DNA of 64,000 bases, taken from the NCBI GenBank assembly GCA_963556495.2, contig OY747722.1, forward strand, positions 21,956,001-22,020,000, written 5' to 3'. Origin of the DNA: Valencia hispanica. Lineage: Eukaryota; Chordata; Actinopteri; Cyprinodontiformes; Valenciidae. Shown piece by piece: positions 1 to 10,236 of the stretch. The first letter of the stretch is position 1. The number at the start of each line of letters is the position of its first letter. A program made the position numbers and the translations under genes. The notes under the pieces were generated by a model. It was not told the DNA's origin and did not search any database. It saw only the letters and a list, made by a program, of their open reading frames with translations.

Positions 1-311
1 GTGGTTATTACAAATGGTCTCAATTCTGACGACTCCTTTTCCTAGCTGAGAAATTTTAAAATGTATGACATGACCAAGCAAAAGTATTTAAAAAATGTCA
101 AAAGGGGAAAGATGCCCCATAAAAATGTGCATAATATGAAGTGGGGCAAAAAAGTATTTGGCAGCCACTGACTGTGTAAGTTGTCTGTAATTTTCATCAT
201 AGGTACACTTCAACTGAGACAAAATGTAAAATAAAATAAAAACACTGATTTTTAAAGAATTTGTTTGTATGATGCTGTAGAAAATAAGTGTTTTGTCAAT
301 AAAAGTTCACC

Positions 312-482
312 TATTTTATTTTATTGGTTTATTTAAGACAGGGACCATGTACAAGATTCATTAGTTACAGGAAGTAAAAGATGGCTTGTATCAGATTATA
401 GCTAAAAGCTCTTTTCCATCTGCAGTCCCTGAGCAGGTGAGAAGAATACAGTTGGATAAAATGAAATACGAATAACAGCCAT

Positions 483-530
<48 letters not shown>

Positions 531-808
531 ACCCACAGACACACACACAGAATAATGATTAGTGCGGACAAGACTGATCACTTAAAATCAATTCTTTCAC
601 TTCATATGAGAAAGTATGGAAATCTGTAACACTTTTTAGATTACTGGGGAGAGTGTTCCAGATCCTCCGATTTGGGAGGCTACAATCTCCCCTAGTAATA
701 GATCTGGTGGCTCTGCCTATTCGTTCAGAGCAGTACTGGACAAATTTTTTTCAGAGGTGGTGGAGCAGCATTGTGAATTATTTTATGTATTAGGTGCATA
801 TTAGACCT
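312..808 (-). mobile_element. LINE 3' end fragment inserted in the Tc1 left arm
   Basis: Tc1 sequence stops at about 311 and resumes at about 810 (aatactttgtc). The intervening 0.5 kb begins with tattggtttatttaagacag and a gctaaaag-ctctttt-ccatctgcagtccctgagcagg stretch. This resembles the low-coordinate (3') end of the large minus-strand LINE at 26633 onward, which reads ttatttgtatagggacag and then aggccctttgctggg. The upper part, with cactttttagattactgggg and gagtgttccagatcctccg, looks like the last codons of a LINE ORF read on the minus strand. It is therefore a 5'-truncated copy of the same or a sister family. It carries the CA microsatellite. Confidence 0.6.
484..528. repeat. (CA)n microsatellite
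   Basis: About 22 uninterrupted CA units, followed by a short imperfect continuation to about 549 (cccacccacagacacacacacag). It lies inside the LINE fragment. Confidence 0.98.
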
Positions 809-810
809 TA

Positions 811-1790
811 ATACTTTGTCACTGTCAACCAAGGTTACATGACAGAGGTCAAATGTTTCCTGTACATCTTCAACAGGTTTGCACTGGTATTTTACCCCAT
901 TCTTTCATGGAGATCTTCTCTAGAGCTGTGATGTTTTGGGGCTGTTGCAACATGGACTTTCAACTCTCTCCACAGATTCTTTATTGGATTGTGATGTGGA
1001 GACTAGCCAGGCCACTCCAGAACCTTTAAAGGGCTTTGTATGTAGCTACTCCTTTTTTGCTTGGACAGTGTGTTTGGGATCATTGTCATGCTGGAAGATC
1101 CAGCCACATTTCATCTTCAATGCTCTCACTGATGGAAGGAGGTTTTTGCCCCGTTCATACTTGGCCCCATTCATACTTTCCTTAATACAGATCAGTTGTC
1201 CTGTTCCCTTTGCCGAAAAGCAGCCCCAAAGCATAATGTTTTCACCCCCATTCACAGTGTGTATGGTATTCTTAGAATGCAACTCGGCATTCATCCCACT
1301 CCAAATACAGCGAGGGGTGTGCATACCAAATGGTTCTTTTTTGGTCTCTTCTGACCACATGACATTCTCCCAATCCTCCTCTGGATCATCCAGATGGTCT
1401 CTGACAAACTTTATATGGGCCTAAACATGTCCTGGTTTGAGCAGGGAACCTTTCGAGTACTTCTGGGCTGTTTCCTCACCACTCTCAAAATCATGTGTAC
1501 CCCAAAAGGTGGGATCTTACATGGAGCCCCAGGTCGAGGGACATTGTCAGTGATCTGTATTTATTTCATTTTCTAGTAATTGCTCCAACAGTTAATCTCT
1601 TCTCACCAAGCTGCTTGCCTATTGTAGATTGGATCATCCCAGTCTTGTGCAGGTGTCCAATCTAGTCTCTGGTGTCTTTGGACAGCTCTCTGGTCTTGGC
1701 GGATGTTGGAGTCTGACTGTTTGAAGGTGTGGATAGGTGTCTTTTATACAGATGATGAGTTCAAACAGGTGCCATTAATACAGATAATGA
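811..1790 (-). pseudogene. Tc1 transposase remnant
   Basis: Read on the minus strand, this encodes a recognisable Tc1 transposase core with many stops and frameshifts. The best-preserved piece (1046-1360) keeps the glycine-rich stretch [17 protein letters not shown] and the second catalytic block [10 protein letters not shown]. The first catalytic block reads MWSEET where the family has MWSDET, so the first Asp is replaced by Glu. The third block (around 975-1005) reads through a stop and lacks the Glu. Upstream, near 1640-1800, are remnants of the N-terminal helix-turn-helix region and of the 5' leader. The protein cannot be functional. Confidence 0.85.
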
Positions 1791-2020
1791 GTGGAGGAGC
1801 TCATTATCTAAAAGAGCTCGTTAAAGCTTCGTTTTTCTTCTTTTGTTTCTGGTCGCTGGAGGAGGAGCAGCCTCTCCTGATCTCTTGCCTTACTCTCTTT
1901 TCTTATTTTCTTTTCTTAGCTTTTTTCTTAGTTACTTTATACACCCAGCCTTTGGAGTTGCTATATTAGACCAGATCTCTTTTTTTGGATTATTATTTGA
2001 AGGACTTTGAAATAACAAAA

Positions 2021-2995
2021 ATGGCGTTTTGCTCAGCTGAGGACTTTGACAAACTGCTCCAGAGAATGGACGAAATGGAGATGAAGATGCGTTGCGTTGA
2101 AGTTAACATGGAAGTAAACACCAGATAAAGAAATGAGACAACTTTACCGATGACTTTACGCAGGGATCTAGAACTTGGCAGCCCGGTGTTATCTCTGTCC
2201 AACAGTCTCGCACAGAAGCCACAGAACAACACTACTCGCTCAGCCAAAACGCGCTTAACAGGTATAACACCCCATTCACAGTTCGATGAACACTGGCCGG
2301 CTTTAAAGCACACTGAAACTTCAACACCTGCTTTTCTTCCTGCTCCGAGGAAGAAAAAACAAAAGACCTTCCAAACTAAAACAAGAGATATTACTCTCCC
2401 TTGAATCTCGCTGAAAAGCAGTTTCGCAGCCCTCAGTTCCCCAAAAGACGACGCAGCCCCCAGGACCAGTCACATGAAGCAGACACATGAAGCGGACACA
2501 TAAGAAAGTAAGAAACCTTCCAGCAAAAGTTCTGATAATTCATGATGGTTCTGTAGATGGGACTGAAGACTTCTGTAGCCAGAACACTAGTGTCTACAGC
2601 TACCACAAAAAGTCCAGTAAACGAAATCTCAGAAAAAAATCCAGATTATCATAGATCAACACCTGAAACTGGAAAAGCACATCATCCACACAGGATCAAC
2701 TGATGTAGCCAAAAAACAGTAGAAGATTCTGAAGAGAGATGTCTCTGATTTGCTAAAGAGACTTGATGGACTTAACATAAACATCTTTATCAGCGTACCA
2801 GTCCCTAAAGGGAATGATAAAAGATACAGCAGTCTTTGCATGCTCCATAAATGTTTGAAGAGACAATCTGTTGAAAAATCGATCTCATTTATTAATATTA
2901 TTAAAATATTTGTATGTGCCAAGCATCTGTTTAAGGAAAACCAACATTATCTTAACAAAGATGGAGTGAGACTCTTGACCTCAAATACGTTATGT
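2021..2995 (+). pseudogene. LINE ORF1 remnant with SGNH-esterase-like segment
   Basis: An ATG at 2021 opens a 35-codon start rich in Glu, Met and Lys (MAFCSAEDFDKLLQRMDEME...), typical of the coiled N-terminus of fish L2/CR1 ORF1. After several frame changes, 2500-2995 encodes pieces that match the SGNH/GDSL-type esterase domain of this ORF1 class. They are an LIIHDGSV block, a HIIHTGSTDVAKK block (family form LGTNDV), a FISVPVPKGND block, and a terminal LFKENQHYLNKDGVRLLTSN block carrying the conserved Asp region. The domain assignment is by recognition. Multiple frameshifts and stops make it a pseudogene. Confidence 0.65.
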
Positions 2996-3035
2996 GAATC
3001 AGTTCAAGGGGGGCCGAATACTTTTGCAAGCCACT

Positions 3036-4657
3036 GTAGATAACTTCCTTCAAAGTTCAGACATCATAAATACCATTGCTCCAATCCAAGTGAAAATAGT
3101 CTGGGGTAGAAAGAAGTCTCTGTGGACTAGCAATCCACTGGTACGTAGTGAAAAAAGTGTCGACAGGCCGTGAGAAAATGGCGGAAAACTCGACTTCAGG
3201 TTCACTATCAGATCTACAGGGACAGAGTAAACACATATCACTTAATTTTGAAAGATACAAGGGAATTGCTATTTTCTGAAATTATTAACAGAAACATTAA
3301 TAATGCGCACACTTTATTTGCAACAATTGAGAGACTAACTAATCCTCCTGCGATAGCGGACCCTGAACTAAACTCCATCAGGGCCTGTAATGAATTTGCT
3401 AGCTTTTTTACTGCAAAGATTTTGAAAATTAGAGGATCGATCTGAATATCTTCCATTCATAAGTAAGATTATTAAAAAAGCTGTGTTTCATCAGCTAAAT
3501 AGCTTCCTAACAATGACCAACCGTTTTGATATGTTTCAGTCTGGTTTCTGAGATCACCACAGCACTGAGACTAATCACTGAACATAATGTACACGCCCTT
3601 TTTTATCAGAAACCTGGCTAGACGTAAATAATGAAACATCTGTATTAATAGAATCTACTCGTCTAAATTACAATTATTATTTTTTGAGCGAGAGCAGGAA
3701 AAACAGACGAGGAGGAGGCATAGCCACAATTTTTCATAACTCGATGAACTTTGAAAAGGTATCCCTGGGCACATTTGACTCTTTTGAATACCTAGCTACC
3801 CAGATAAATGAGGCTAACAAAGCTTTATTTCTAAGTTTATATGAACCCCAAAAAACTTAACTCTAACTTTTTTAAGGATTTCAGCGACCTTCTTTCTATA
3901 ATATGTATCGACTGTGACCAATTATTCATTGCGGGGGACTTCAGCTGAACAGAAACAAAACTGAAGTAATTATTTTTGGACCTAAAGAGGAACGATCAAG
4001 AGTCAGCACACAGCTTCAGTTAATAAAGCTAGAAACTACTGATCAGGCCCACAATCTAGGTGTAGTAATGGACTCAGGCTTGAACCTCCAAGGTCATATA
4101 AAGGCAATACCAATGTCAGCCTTCTATCACCTGAAGAACATTTCTAGGATTATTGGACTGATGTCACAACAGGACCTCAAAAAACTCATCCACGTGTTTA
4201 TCTTTAGTTGGATTGATTATGATGCAACAGAGTCCTTACAGGTCTGCCTAAGAAGTCAATTAGACAGCTGCAGCTGCTCCAGAATGCTGCTTGTGTCCTC
4301 ACTAGAACCAAGAAAGTAGAGCACATTACCCCAGTTCTAAAGTTCTTACACTGGCTTGCTGTAGCTCAGGGAATCAAATTCAAAATACTTTTACTAGTTT
4401 ATAAATCGTTGAACGGCTTAGCACCAAAGTATGTTGAAGATCTACTGTCACTATACCAACCCCCCAGACCACTCAGGTCACCAAATTTCACTTTACTCAA
4501 CATCCCTAGAATAAGAACCAAACATGGAGAAGCAGCTTTCAGTTTCAATGCTCCTCTAATCTGGAACAAACTTCCAGACAACTGCAAAGCTGCTGAAACA
4601 CTGAGTTCTTTTAAGTCGCAGCTAAAAACCCATCTGTTTAGAGCTGCCTTTGAGTAA
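3036..4657 (+). pseudogene. LINE ORF2 pieces in rearranged order
   Basis: Pieces in order along the plus strand: (1) 3036-3445, the linker that normally lies between endonuclease and reverse transcriptase (VWGRKKSLW, RKWRKTRLQVHYQIYRD, FASFFTAKI). (2) 3475-3570, early reverse-transcriptase residues (AVFHQLNSFLTMTNRFDMF and HHSTETAL). (3) 3597-3945, part of an APE-type endonuclease ([28 protein letters not shown]). (4) 3948-4657, the C-terminal reverse-transcriptase region ([13 protein letters not shown] to FKSQLKTHLFRAAFE). Canonical order is endonuclease, linker, reverse transcriptase. The endonuclease is therefore downstream of the linker and abuts the C-terminus, and the YADD catalytic core is missing. 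Stops occur in every piece. Confidence 0.75.
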
Positions 4658-4867
4658 TGTTTTCATGCATCGCATGTTTTGTGTGCGCATGCTTTATTGC
4701 TGTTTTTACTTTATCCTAAATTCATGTGTGCTTTTGTGTAATGTTTTTACATTTCATATGCTTTGTGTGTGTGTTATGCTTTATTGCTGTTTTTACTTTA
4801 TCCCCTAATCATGTAAAGCACCTTGTATTACCTAGTTGTCGAAAGTGTGCTGTACAAATAAATTTGC

Positions 4868-5235
4868 CTTGCCATACCTAAAGAAGTAAGGTCGGTGAGA
4901 ATTCTTGCTTGTTTGTAGGTGCTATATACTTAATTAATCCACCATTATAAAAATAAATTCTTTAAAAATCATACATTATGATTTCCATCCATCTATTATC
5001 TGTACCAGTCCATCCTATGCAGGGTTGCGTGGGGGGGCTGTTGCCTATCTCCAGCAGTCGGGGTACACCCCGCGAGAAGCGGGGTACACCCTGGACAGGT
5101 CGCCAGTCCATCGCATTGCCTTGCCTAAATAAGTAAAGTGGGTGAAAATTCTTGCTTGTTTGTAGGTGTTAAATACTATTTTTTTGCACCATTACATAAA
5201 TAAACTCTTTAAAAATCATACATTGTGATTTCCTG
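4868..5235. repeat. Direct duplication of the Tc1 subterminal segment
   Basis: The sequence at about 4868-4985 (agtaaggtcggtgagaattc, cttgcttgtttgtagg, taaattctttaaaaatcatac) recurs at about 5117-5235 with small changes. In the canonical element this segment occurs once. The two copies are offset by about 250 bp and enclose a fragment of another repeat at 4988-5117. Both copies are preceded by ttgcc-type sequence from the LINE tail, so the duplication includes the LINE/Tc1 junction. Confidence 0.75.
4988..5117 (+). repeat. Fish interspersed repeat, ATCC-headed family
   Basis: Starts with tccatccatctattat and continues with cagggttgcgtggggg, ctatctccagcagtc and ggacaggtcgccagtccatc. This is a common fish interspersed repeat; related fragments lie at 25441-25530 and about 33040-33180. 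It contains a near-palindrome built on ggggtacaccc (5053-5092). Confidence 0.6.
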
Positions 5236-5354
5236 GATTTATTTTTTACATTCTTTCTGTTGAAGTGTACCTATGATGAAACTTAAAGAACTCTCATCTT
5301 TTGAAGTCGGACAACTTGCAGAATTGGTGGGTTTCAAATACTTCACCCACTGTA

Positions 5355-6632
5355 ATACTGGGTCTTTTCATAAGTCTAGAGCAATGTCAACCTTCTAGAT
5401 TTAACACAATGTTTGGTTCAGGGCCATTCAGATGTTCATTTATCCAATTAGTATACAATATTTATCTTAATCTTTGTTTTGAAAAGCTCTTTACTACAAA
5501 AAGTATTTTAATAGACTTCAATAAAGGTTTGTTCATTTATATTCGGCAAATTTATTTCAAATTGGGAAAATCAAAACATTTTTTGATCTGTTTCTGGTAC
5601 CAACCCCCTTCCCCCAGAAGACATCCCCTGCCCTTCTTTTATCCCCGTCCACAACTGGGGAACATGCGCTGTATTTTCTGAACAACTATTGTGGCAGTAC
5701 TGCAATGAGTGGGTTACCAGTACAAAATCAGTACTATGAGACACACATTTTGCAGTGATAATTACTATATCTGCATAAAGCAAGTGAGTTCCAAGCTGAT
5801 CCTTTTTATTTGACAAACTCAGTAGTGCTTCAGTCTGTGCCTCTTTTTTTCTTTGTGCAGTTTGGCTGTTCTCCACCTTTCATGTGTTATACAAAAACAG
5901 TGGGTTTTTTTTCTTTAGGAAAAAGGCTGCCAGAGTAGGGAAAATCTAAAAGCTTCACATGTTGAGTCATTTTTCTCCACTGTGTTATTTCAATAAGGAG
6001 TGCAAAAAAAATCAAGAAGGTGAAATTCTGATGTAAAAAACTGTAATGCCCCATGGCAACGCATCAATATTCTCCAGTGATTAAGTCCAGGCAGGGTCAC
6101 AATAGCCACATTCCCTTTATTCCATTCTTAGCTCTGATTTCAGATCTACTTTTAGCTAATCACACCCACTACAATAGTGGTGACGTCAAACATTGCTCCT
6201 CATGGGTCCTTCTTTGAATAATACTTCAGTTGCACTGCGATTTCTGGGCTGGCTAAGGCCTGCTGTCAAAGGCAGAACAGGCAAGATGGGCTTTAAAGCC
6301 CCAAAGAAGGGACAAAACTGGACATTAAACATTAGGTCTTTAAATTATCTGTAAACTCATTTCCACTCCATTTGATTTGCATTTACAAGGGACATAAAAC
6401 AAAATATTTATCTCAGTGTTCCAAAGCAGGTTCCAGTTTGACCATATATCCTCTGTATGTCTCAGTCCATTAGCATACTCTATGCCCAGGGCAATGTTAA
6501 ATCTGTGACTTGTAAACGTTTTCATACCCCTAAAATTTCTTACAACCCCACACTTTAATGTAATAGATTTAACCAACACAAAGTAGCTCATACTTGTAGT
6601 GGGAAACCTTGTATAGTTTTTAACATATTAAA
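5355..6632. other. No recognisable feature
   Basis: Short ORFs only. I see no repeat family, splice-like exon or RNA gene. It could be unique intron or intergenic sequence. Confidence 0.4.
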
Positions 6633-7640
6633 GAGGACAGCATTAGTCAGAGAAACAGTTGAGGCCAGTAGTAACTCTGGAGGAGCTGCAATGATCCACA
6701 TCTCAGGCTATAGAATTTAAATAATTTGTAATGCACTCCATAAATCTGGCCTCTATAGAAAGAAACGTTGTTGAAAGAAAGCAACAAGAAGTCCTGTTTA
6801 ATGTTTGCCACAAACCATGTAGGGGACACAGCAAAGATGTGGAAGTAGGGGCTCTGGTCAGATGATTGTGGTAGATTCTTGCTGTGGGTGTGGATTTTCT
6901 TACCCAAAAAGCTCGGGGAATTGGTTAGAGAACGTTTATCCACAGAGCTGGTTCCAGTGCTAGTTTGGTGCCAGAGCCTGACCTGGCACCGGTTCTTTGG
7001 TTTTCCACCACCACAGCACCCGTTTCCTGATTTCAAACCGGTGTTTAACCTAGCACCAACTCCTTGCTGGGCCAGACCTTGTGCTTGCTTAGAACCGCTT
7101 TCTCCGCCCGCCTGCATGGCGACGCAACCATGGTGTGGGGGCGGGATTACAAAAGCTTAGCGTAGCGAGGCAAAAGACAGAACCACTATTTACATTCGTA
7201 AGAATGGAAGCTAGAAATAAGTTGTTGGTCGAACCAGGAGTCCCAGGTTTTCTAGTTTTAAGGACACTGAACTTCTCGGTTGTTAAAATCTCTCTCTGTT
7301 CACGTGCTTCCTGTTTTCTTGTCCCCATGTGGGCATATACAGTTGTGTTGCAATATTTTAGGTGACATTATGATGTAGCACCAACTAGCCCCCGCATTAG
7401 TGGAAAATCAACCGGTTCTTTGAAGGAACAGGCTAAGAAACCAACAAAGCACTGGCCCTGGCACCGAGCTAGCATTGGTTGTTTTTTTGTGGAAAAGCCC
7501 TAAGAGTGGCTGGATTGATGGATGGAGCTAAATGAAGAGCAATCCAACCTGTTAGAGGCTGCAAAAGACTTGTCTGAGATGGAGGCACAACTTCCAGCTG
7601 GACAAATAAAATAAACATAGAGTCAAAGCTACAAATTTAG
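6633..7640 (+). mobile_element. Tc1 transposase remnant split by a MITE
   Basis: 6633-6870 matches the middle of a fish Tc1 transposase gene in plus orientation: gagaaacagttgaggccagt, actctggaggagctgcaatg, ctccataaatctggcct, cacaaaccatgtaggggaca and gctctggtcagatga. The same gene resumes at about 7502 with gatggatggagctaaatgaa, cctgttagaggctgcaaaag and tccagctggac, which is the block just before the second catalytic Asp. No termini are recognisable. The reading frame is broken throughout. Confidence 0.7.
6930..7499. mobile_element. Inverted-repeat MITE inside the Tc1 remnant
   Basis: The left arm (about 6940-7010: gctggttccagtgctagttt, ggtgccagagcctgacctgg) is mirrored by the right arm (about 7405-7495: aatcaaccggttctttgaag, gccctggcaccgagctagca, ttggttg). 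Both arms also share an accggttcttt block. The ends lie near ttatccaca and gtggaaaagccc. The interior includes a short CpG-rich stretch (about 7090-7160) and has no transposase ORF. The superfamily is uncertain; the inverted-repeat architecture suggests a non-autonomous DNA transposon. Confidence 0.6.
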
Positions 7641-8365
7641 ATTAAAAAAATCAATTTTGCAAGGCACTTTATTACTGTTGCTTTTTGCTCTCCATGAAAA
7701 ACATTGAGCCTATTTGTAATTGGCAATTAATTTTCACTATTCCTGCTTTTTATTAAATGAGCTATATTGCAACAAGGCGTCTGTGTCAATATGTTTCTAA
7801 GTTTAGATTGAAGTAAAATCTTGGTTTTCCTAGGAGAGTTTCAGCCAAGGATTACTCCTGTTTTATGCTTACTCAGACTGTTCTTTGGCATCACTCAGAC
7901 AGGGCCAAAGTTAAAATAAAAATGTGTCAGAGCAAATGGTATGCAGTGTCCTGACTGAAGAGTCAGTACTGTGGATTAGGCCTAGTGCCCTTTAAAGATG
8001 TCTGAGAGGCAAATGTGTCATCTCCTCTATAATTATACTCAAGTGATAGATGATTCGAGAATCTCCTCAAACGATGACCCTCTGTGATTTCAAAATGCAG
8101 CATGTTATGATATGATGCATAATCTTCCTTATGCTGGAAATGAGAAGATCCTATCCTGTTTGAAAAATGATGCTCAGTGAGATAAATACGTTAAAGATGT
8201 CAGATTTCTTTGATGAAATGCAATGAGGATTTAAATTGCATCCTAAATTGAAGTTTTTTATCATGTCTTTAACTCTTTGAAAATGTCCACTTCTTTGCAT
8301 TGATATGATAAAGACTATAAAACAGCATTCTTAGTGTATAAAAAGTATGTTTAGTAAACTTGAGT
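7641..8365. other. No recognisable feature
   Basis: AT-rich sequence without repeat signatures that I recognise and without a plausible exon. Confidence 0.4.
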
Positions 8366-8368
8366 AAA

Positions 8369-9009
8369 GCCTAGTTTATGCTTCTCCGTCAGCAAGTTTG
8401 CACCCACACACACATATTGACAGAAACGTTTTCCTTTTATACTACTCCGTTGGTGTCAGTGTTGCAAAGCAATTCTCTGCCAGGACAGCAGAGCGGTGCA
8501 GACCTTTTCAGGCGGATCTGCCTACCGTTGCAGTGACGTCTCTGGTTGACAGTTTATTTAATTACGCTTATAAACGCGCATCCACTGAAGGAGCAGTGGA
8601 TGAGTTTTAATTGAGCTGGAAAGCTGTGTACTAGAAGTGCAGCTCATGGAACACTCTAAAAATGCATGTAAACAAAAAAACACAGTGGTCTGTTTTGTTA
8701 TTCTCTACACCTCCTGGTGTTTAAAACTGACAAAAGACCATATTAGATAAACTGGCCGTGCAATATAAAGCATCTAGTGCCCAAAAGCTGCATTGACTTC
8801 TAATTACATCGACTATAGAGAACCGTTCTGGTGAAATAATCTTGGGCTGATGGGCTGGGCAATCTGCATGTGCTCTTTGTTGCATTCGACAGAGTAAAAA
8901 AATTGGTATCTACTCTGTTCGTGCTTGCATCCCAGTTGGAGAGCCGTTGCGTCAACTGATAATGGCGCTGTCTCCACACCTTCGCAGACGTAGAAGCATA
9001 AACTAGGCT
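8369..9009. mobile_element. PIF/Harbinger-type MITE with TAA target duplication
   Basis: The left terminus AGCCTAGTTTATGCTTCT (8369 onward) has its inverted copy AGAAGCATAAACTAGGCT ending at 9009. The trinucleotide TAA flanks both ends (8366-8368 and 9010-9012), as expected for PIF/Harbinger elements, which target TWA. The element is 641 bp. It holds no transposase ORF and is therefore non-autonomous. Good conservation of the termini suggests a fairly recent insertion. The Myb/SANT fragment at 45170-45560 is the kind of accessory protein Harbinger elements use, but nothing shows that it belongs to this family. Confidence 0.85.
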
Positions 9010-9238
9010 TAAATTCAAAGCTAACCTGCAGAAGATAAAAATGGGAATCACAAGTTCGTCTTAAATTAGAACGGTTTGATAAAAGTGATTAAATCCAGTG
9101 TGTAAATCACATCTACAGAGCATGGTGATGGCAGTGTCATGATTTAGGCTATGGCTTCTTTGAAGTGGATCTGTGGGAAGTCATTATTTAGAGTCAGTGT
9201 CTTACCCGGAGAATGCACAAAAAGCTGGCAAAGCTACA

Positions 9239-9240
<2 letters not shown>

Positions 9241-9300
<60 letters not shown>
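9241..9300. repeat. (AT)n microsatellite
   Basis: Thirty uninterrupted AT units. The ORF that runs through it on the plus strand is an artefact (alternating Ile-Tyr). Confidence 0.99.
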
Positions 9301-9301
<1 letters not shown>

Positions 9302-9303
<2 letters not shown>

Positions 9304-9613
9304 CTAGCCACTTGTGCAGTCAATGGTCTGCTTTGGTTCTGCACCCAAAGCTAGTCAGTGGAGTTTGGTGGGCTAAAGAGCTACTGTGTTCCCCCATCCC
9401 AGTCGGGACCCCAACAGTAGCAGTGCTTCATTGATTAGACTGTAGAAACATCTATGGAAATCAAGCTTCTTCTGGTTAGGTTACACATTATAAAAGTAGT
9501 TCTACTAAACCAAATGGGGATGGGCAATATGGAGTATAAGTTTCATTATGGATTACAGTATATGTTACAATGACTAAACTTAATCAAACCTTGTAGCCAT
9601 ACATGTCATTATT
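9302..9613. other. No recognisable feature
   Basis: Short spacer between the AT microsatellite and the hAT element. Confidence 0.4.
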
Positions 9614-10236
9614 CTTTAGACCAGGGGTTCTCAACCTTTTGCAAGCTGGGCCCCCCCAAAGCTGGTTCATTGCAGTTGGGGCCCCAGTGCCCCCCCCCCC
9701 CAATTATCATCATCAGTAGGCTATTGCTATATAATTATATGAGGTTACATGCTTTATTGTTGTTCTTATCATCAGTAGGCCAATTATCATTACTAGGCTA
9801 TTGCTATAATTGGGAATTGGCACCAGACCTCTGCTATTAATTTATCCTTTATTATTGTTATTATTACTAGGCCTAATAGTAGGCATCATCTGCATTTTTT
9901 ACAGAACCTTGCAGGTAGGTGATGTGAGACCCAAGTCTGTTTTGCCTGGCAAAGATCCTCAATTCTTGGCTCTGTTTGATAAACATAGCCTCAAATCATC
10001 CTCGATTTGTGCACGATTGCAGTATTTTGTTTTGAGTGCAGTCATTTTTGAGAATCCTGCCTCACACAAATATGTCGACGTGAAAGGAAGGAGAATCTTC
10101 AAGGCGACGCCACAGAGTTGAGGATATTCCTGCATCAATGCTGCACAGAATGACGAAAGAGGGGAGGAGCCAAAGAGTTCCTTCAGTCTACTGTCACTCT
10201 TTAGCTCAATAAGCTGCTCCTGCATATCATTTGACA

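Larger units (their letters stand above)
1800..4866 (+). mobile_element. L2/CR1-type LINE with scrambled domain order
   Basis: About 3 kb of non-LTR retrotransposon inserted in the 5' leader of the Tc1 element. It starts with a pyrimidine-rich leader, then a short ORF1 start at 2021, an esterase-like ORF1 remnant, several ORF2 pieces, and a typical 3' tail (tgtgctgtacaaataaattt, then ttgcc repeats, ending near 4866-4873). The 3' half has the same C-terminal protein as the minus-strand LINE at 20667-22066, so the two belong to one family. ORF2 pieces are not in canonical order (see the ORF2 entry), so this is either a rearranged copy or two overlapping insertions of one family. Confidence 0.8.
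139..5354 (-). mobile_element. Tc1-like DNA transposon, broken by two LINE insertions
   Basis: The left end begins with a cagtggggc-type Tc1 terminus near 139, followed at 182-216 by the subterminal motif tttcatcataggtacactt. The inverted copy gaagtgtacctatgatgaaa lies at 5260-5280, and the right end reads cacccactgta at 5344-5354. Transposase remnants run on the minus strand at 811-1790. A LINE 3' end separates the left arm from the coding region (312-808), and a second LINE (about 1800-4866) separates the coding region from the right arm. Without these inserts the element would be close to the 1.6 kb usual for this fish family. The coding region is dead. The termini and matching inner sequence are directly visible; the family is recognised from general knowledge of fish Tc1 elements. 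Confidence 0.85.

Noticed and set aside
365..571. 68-codon minus-strand ORF
   Set aside because: It is mostly translation of the CA microsatellite (alternating Val-Cys).
5053..5092. Palindrome around ggggtacaccc as a terminator or RNA hairpin
   Set aside because: It is part of a common fish interspersed repeat and has no independent functional evidence.
9151..9354. 67-codon plus-strand ORF
   Set aside because: It is produced by the (AT)30 repeat (alternating Ile-Tyr).
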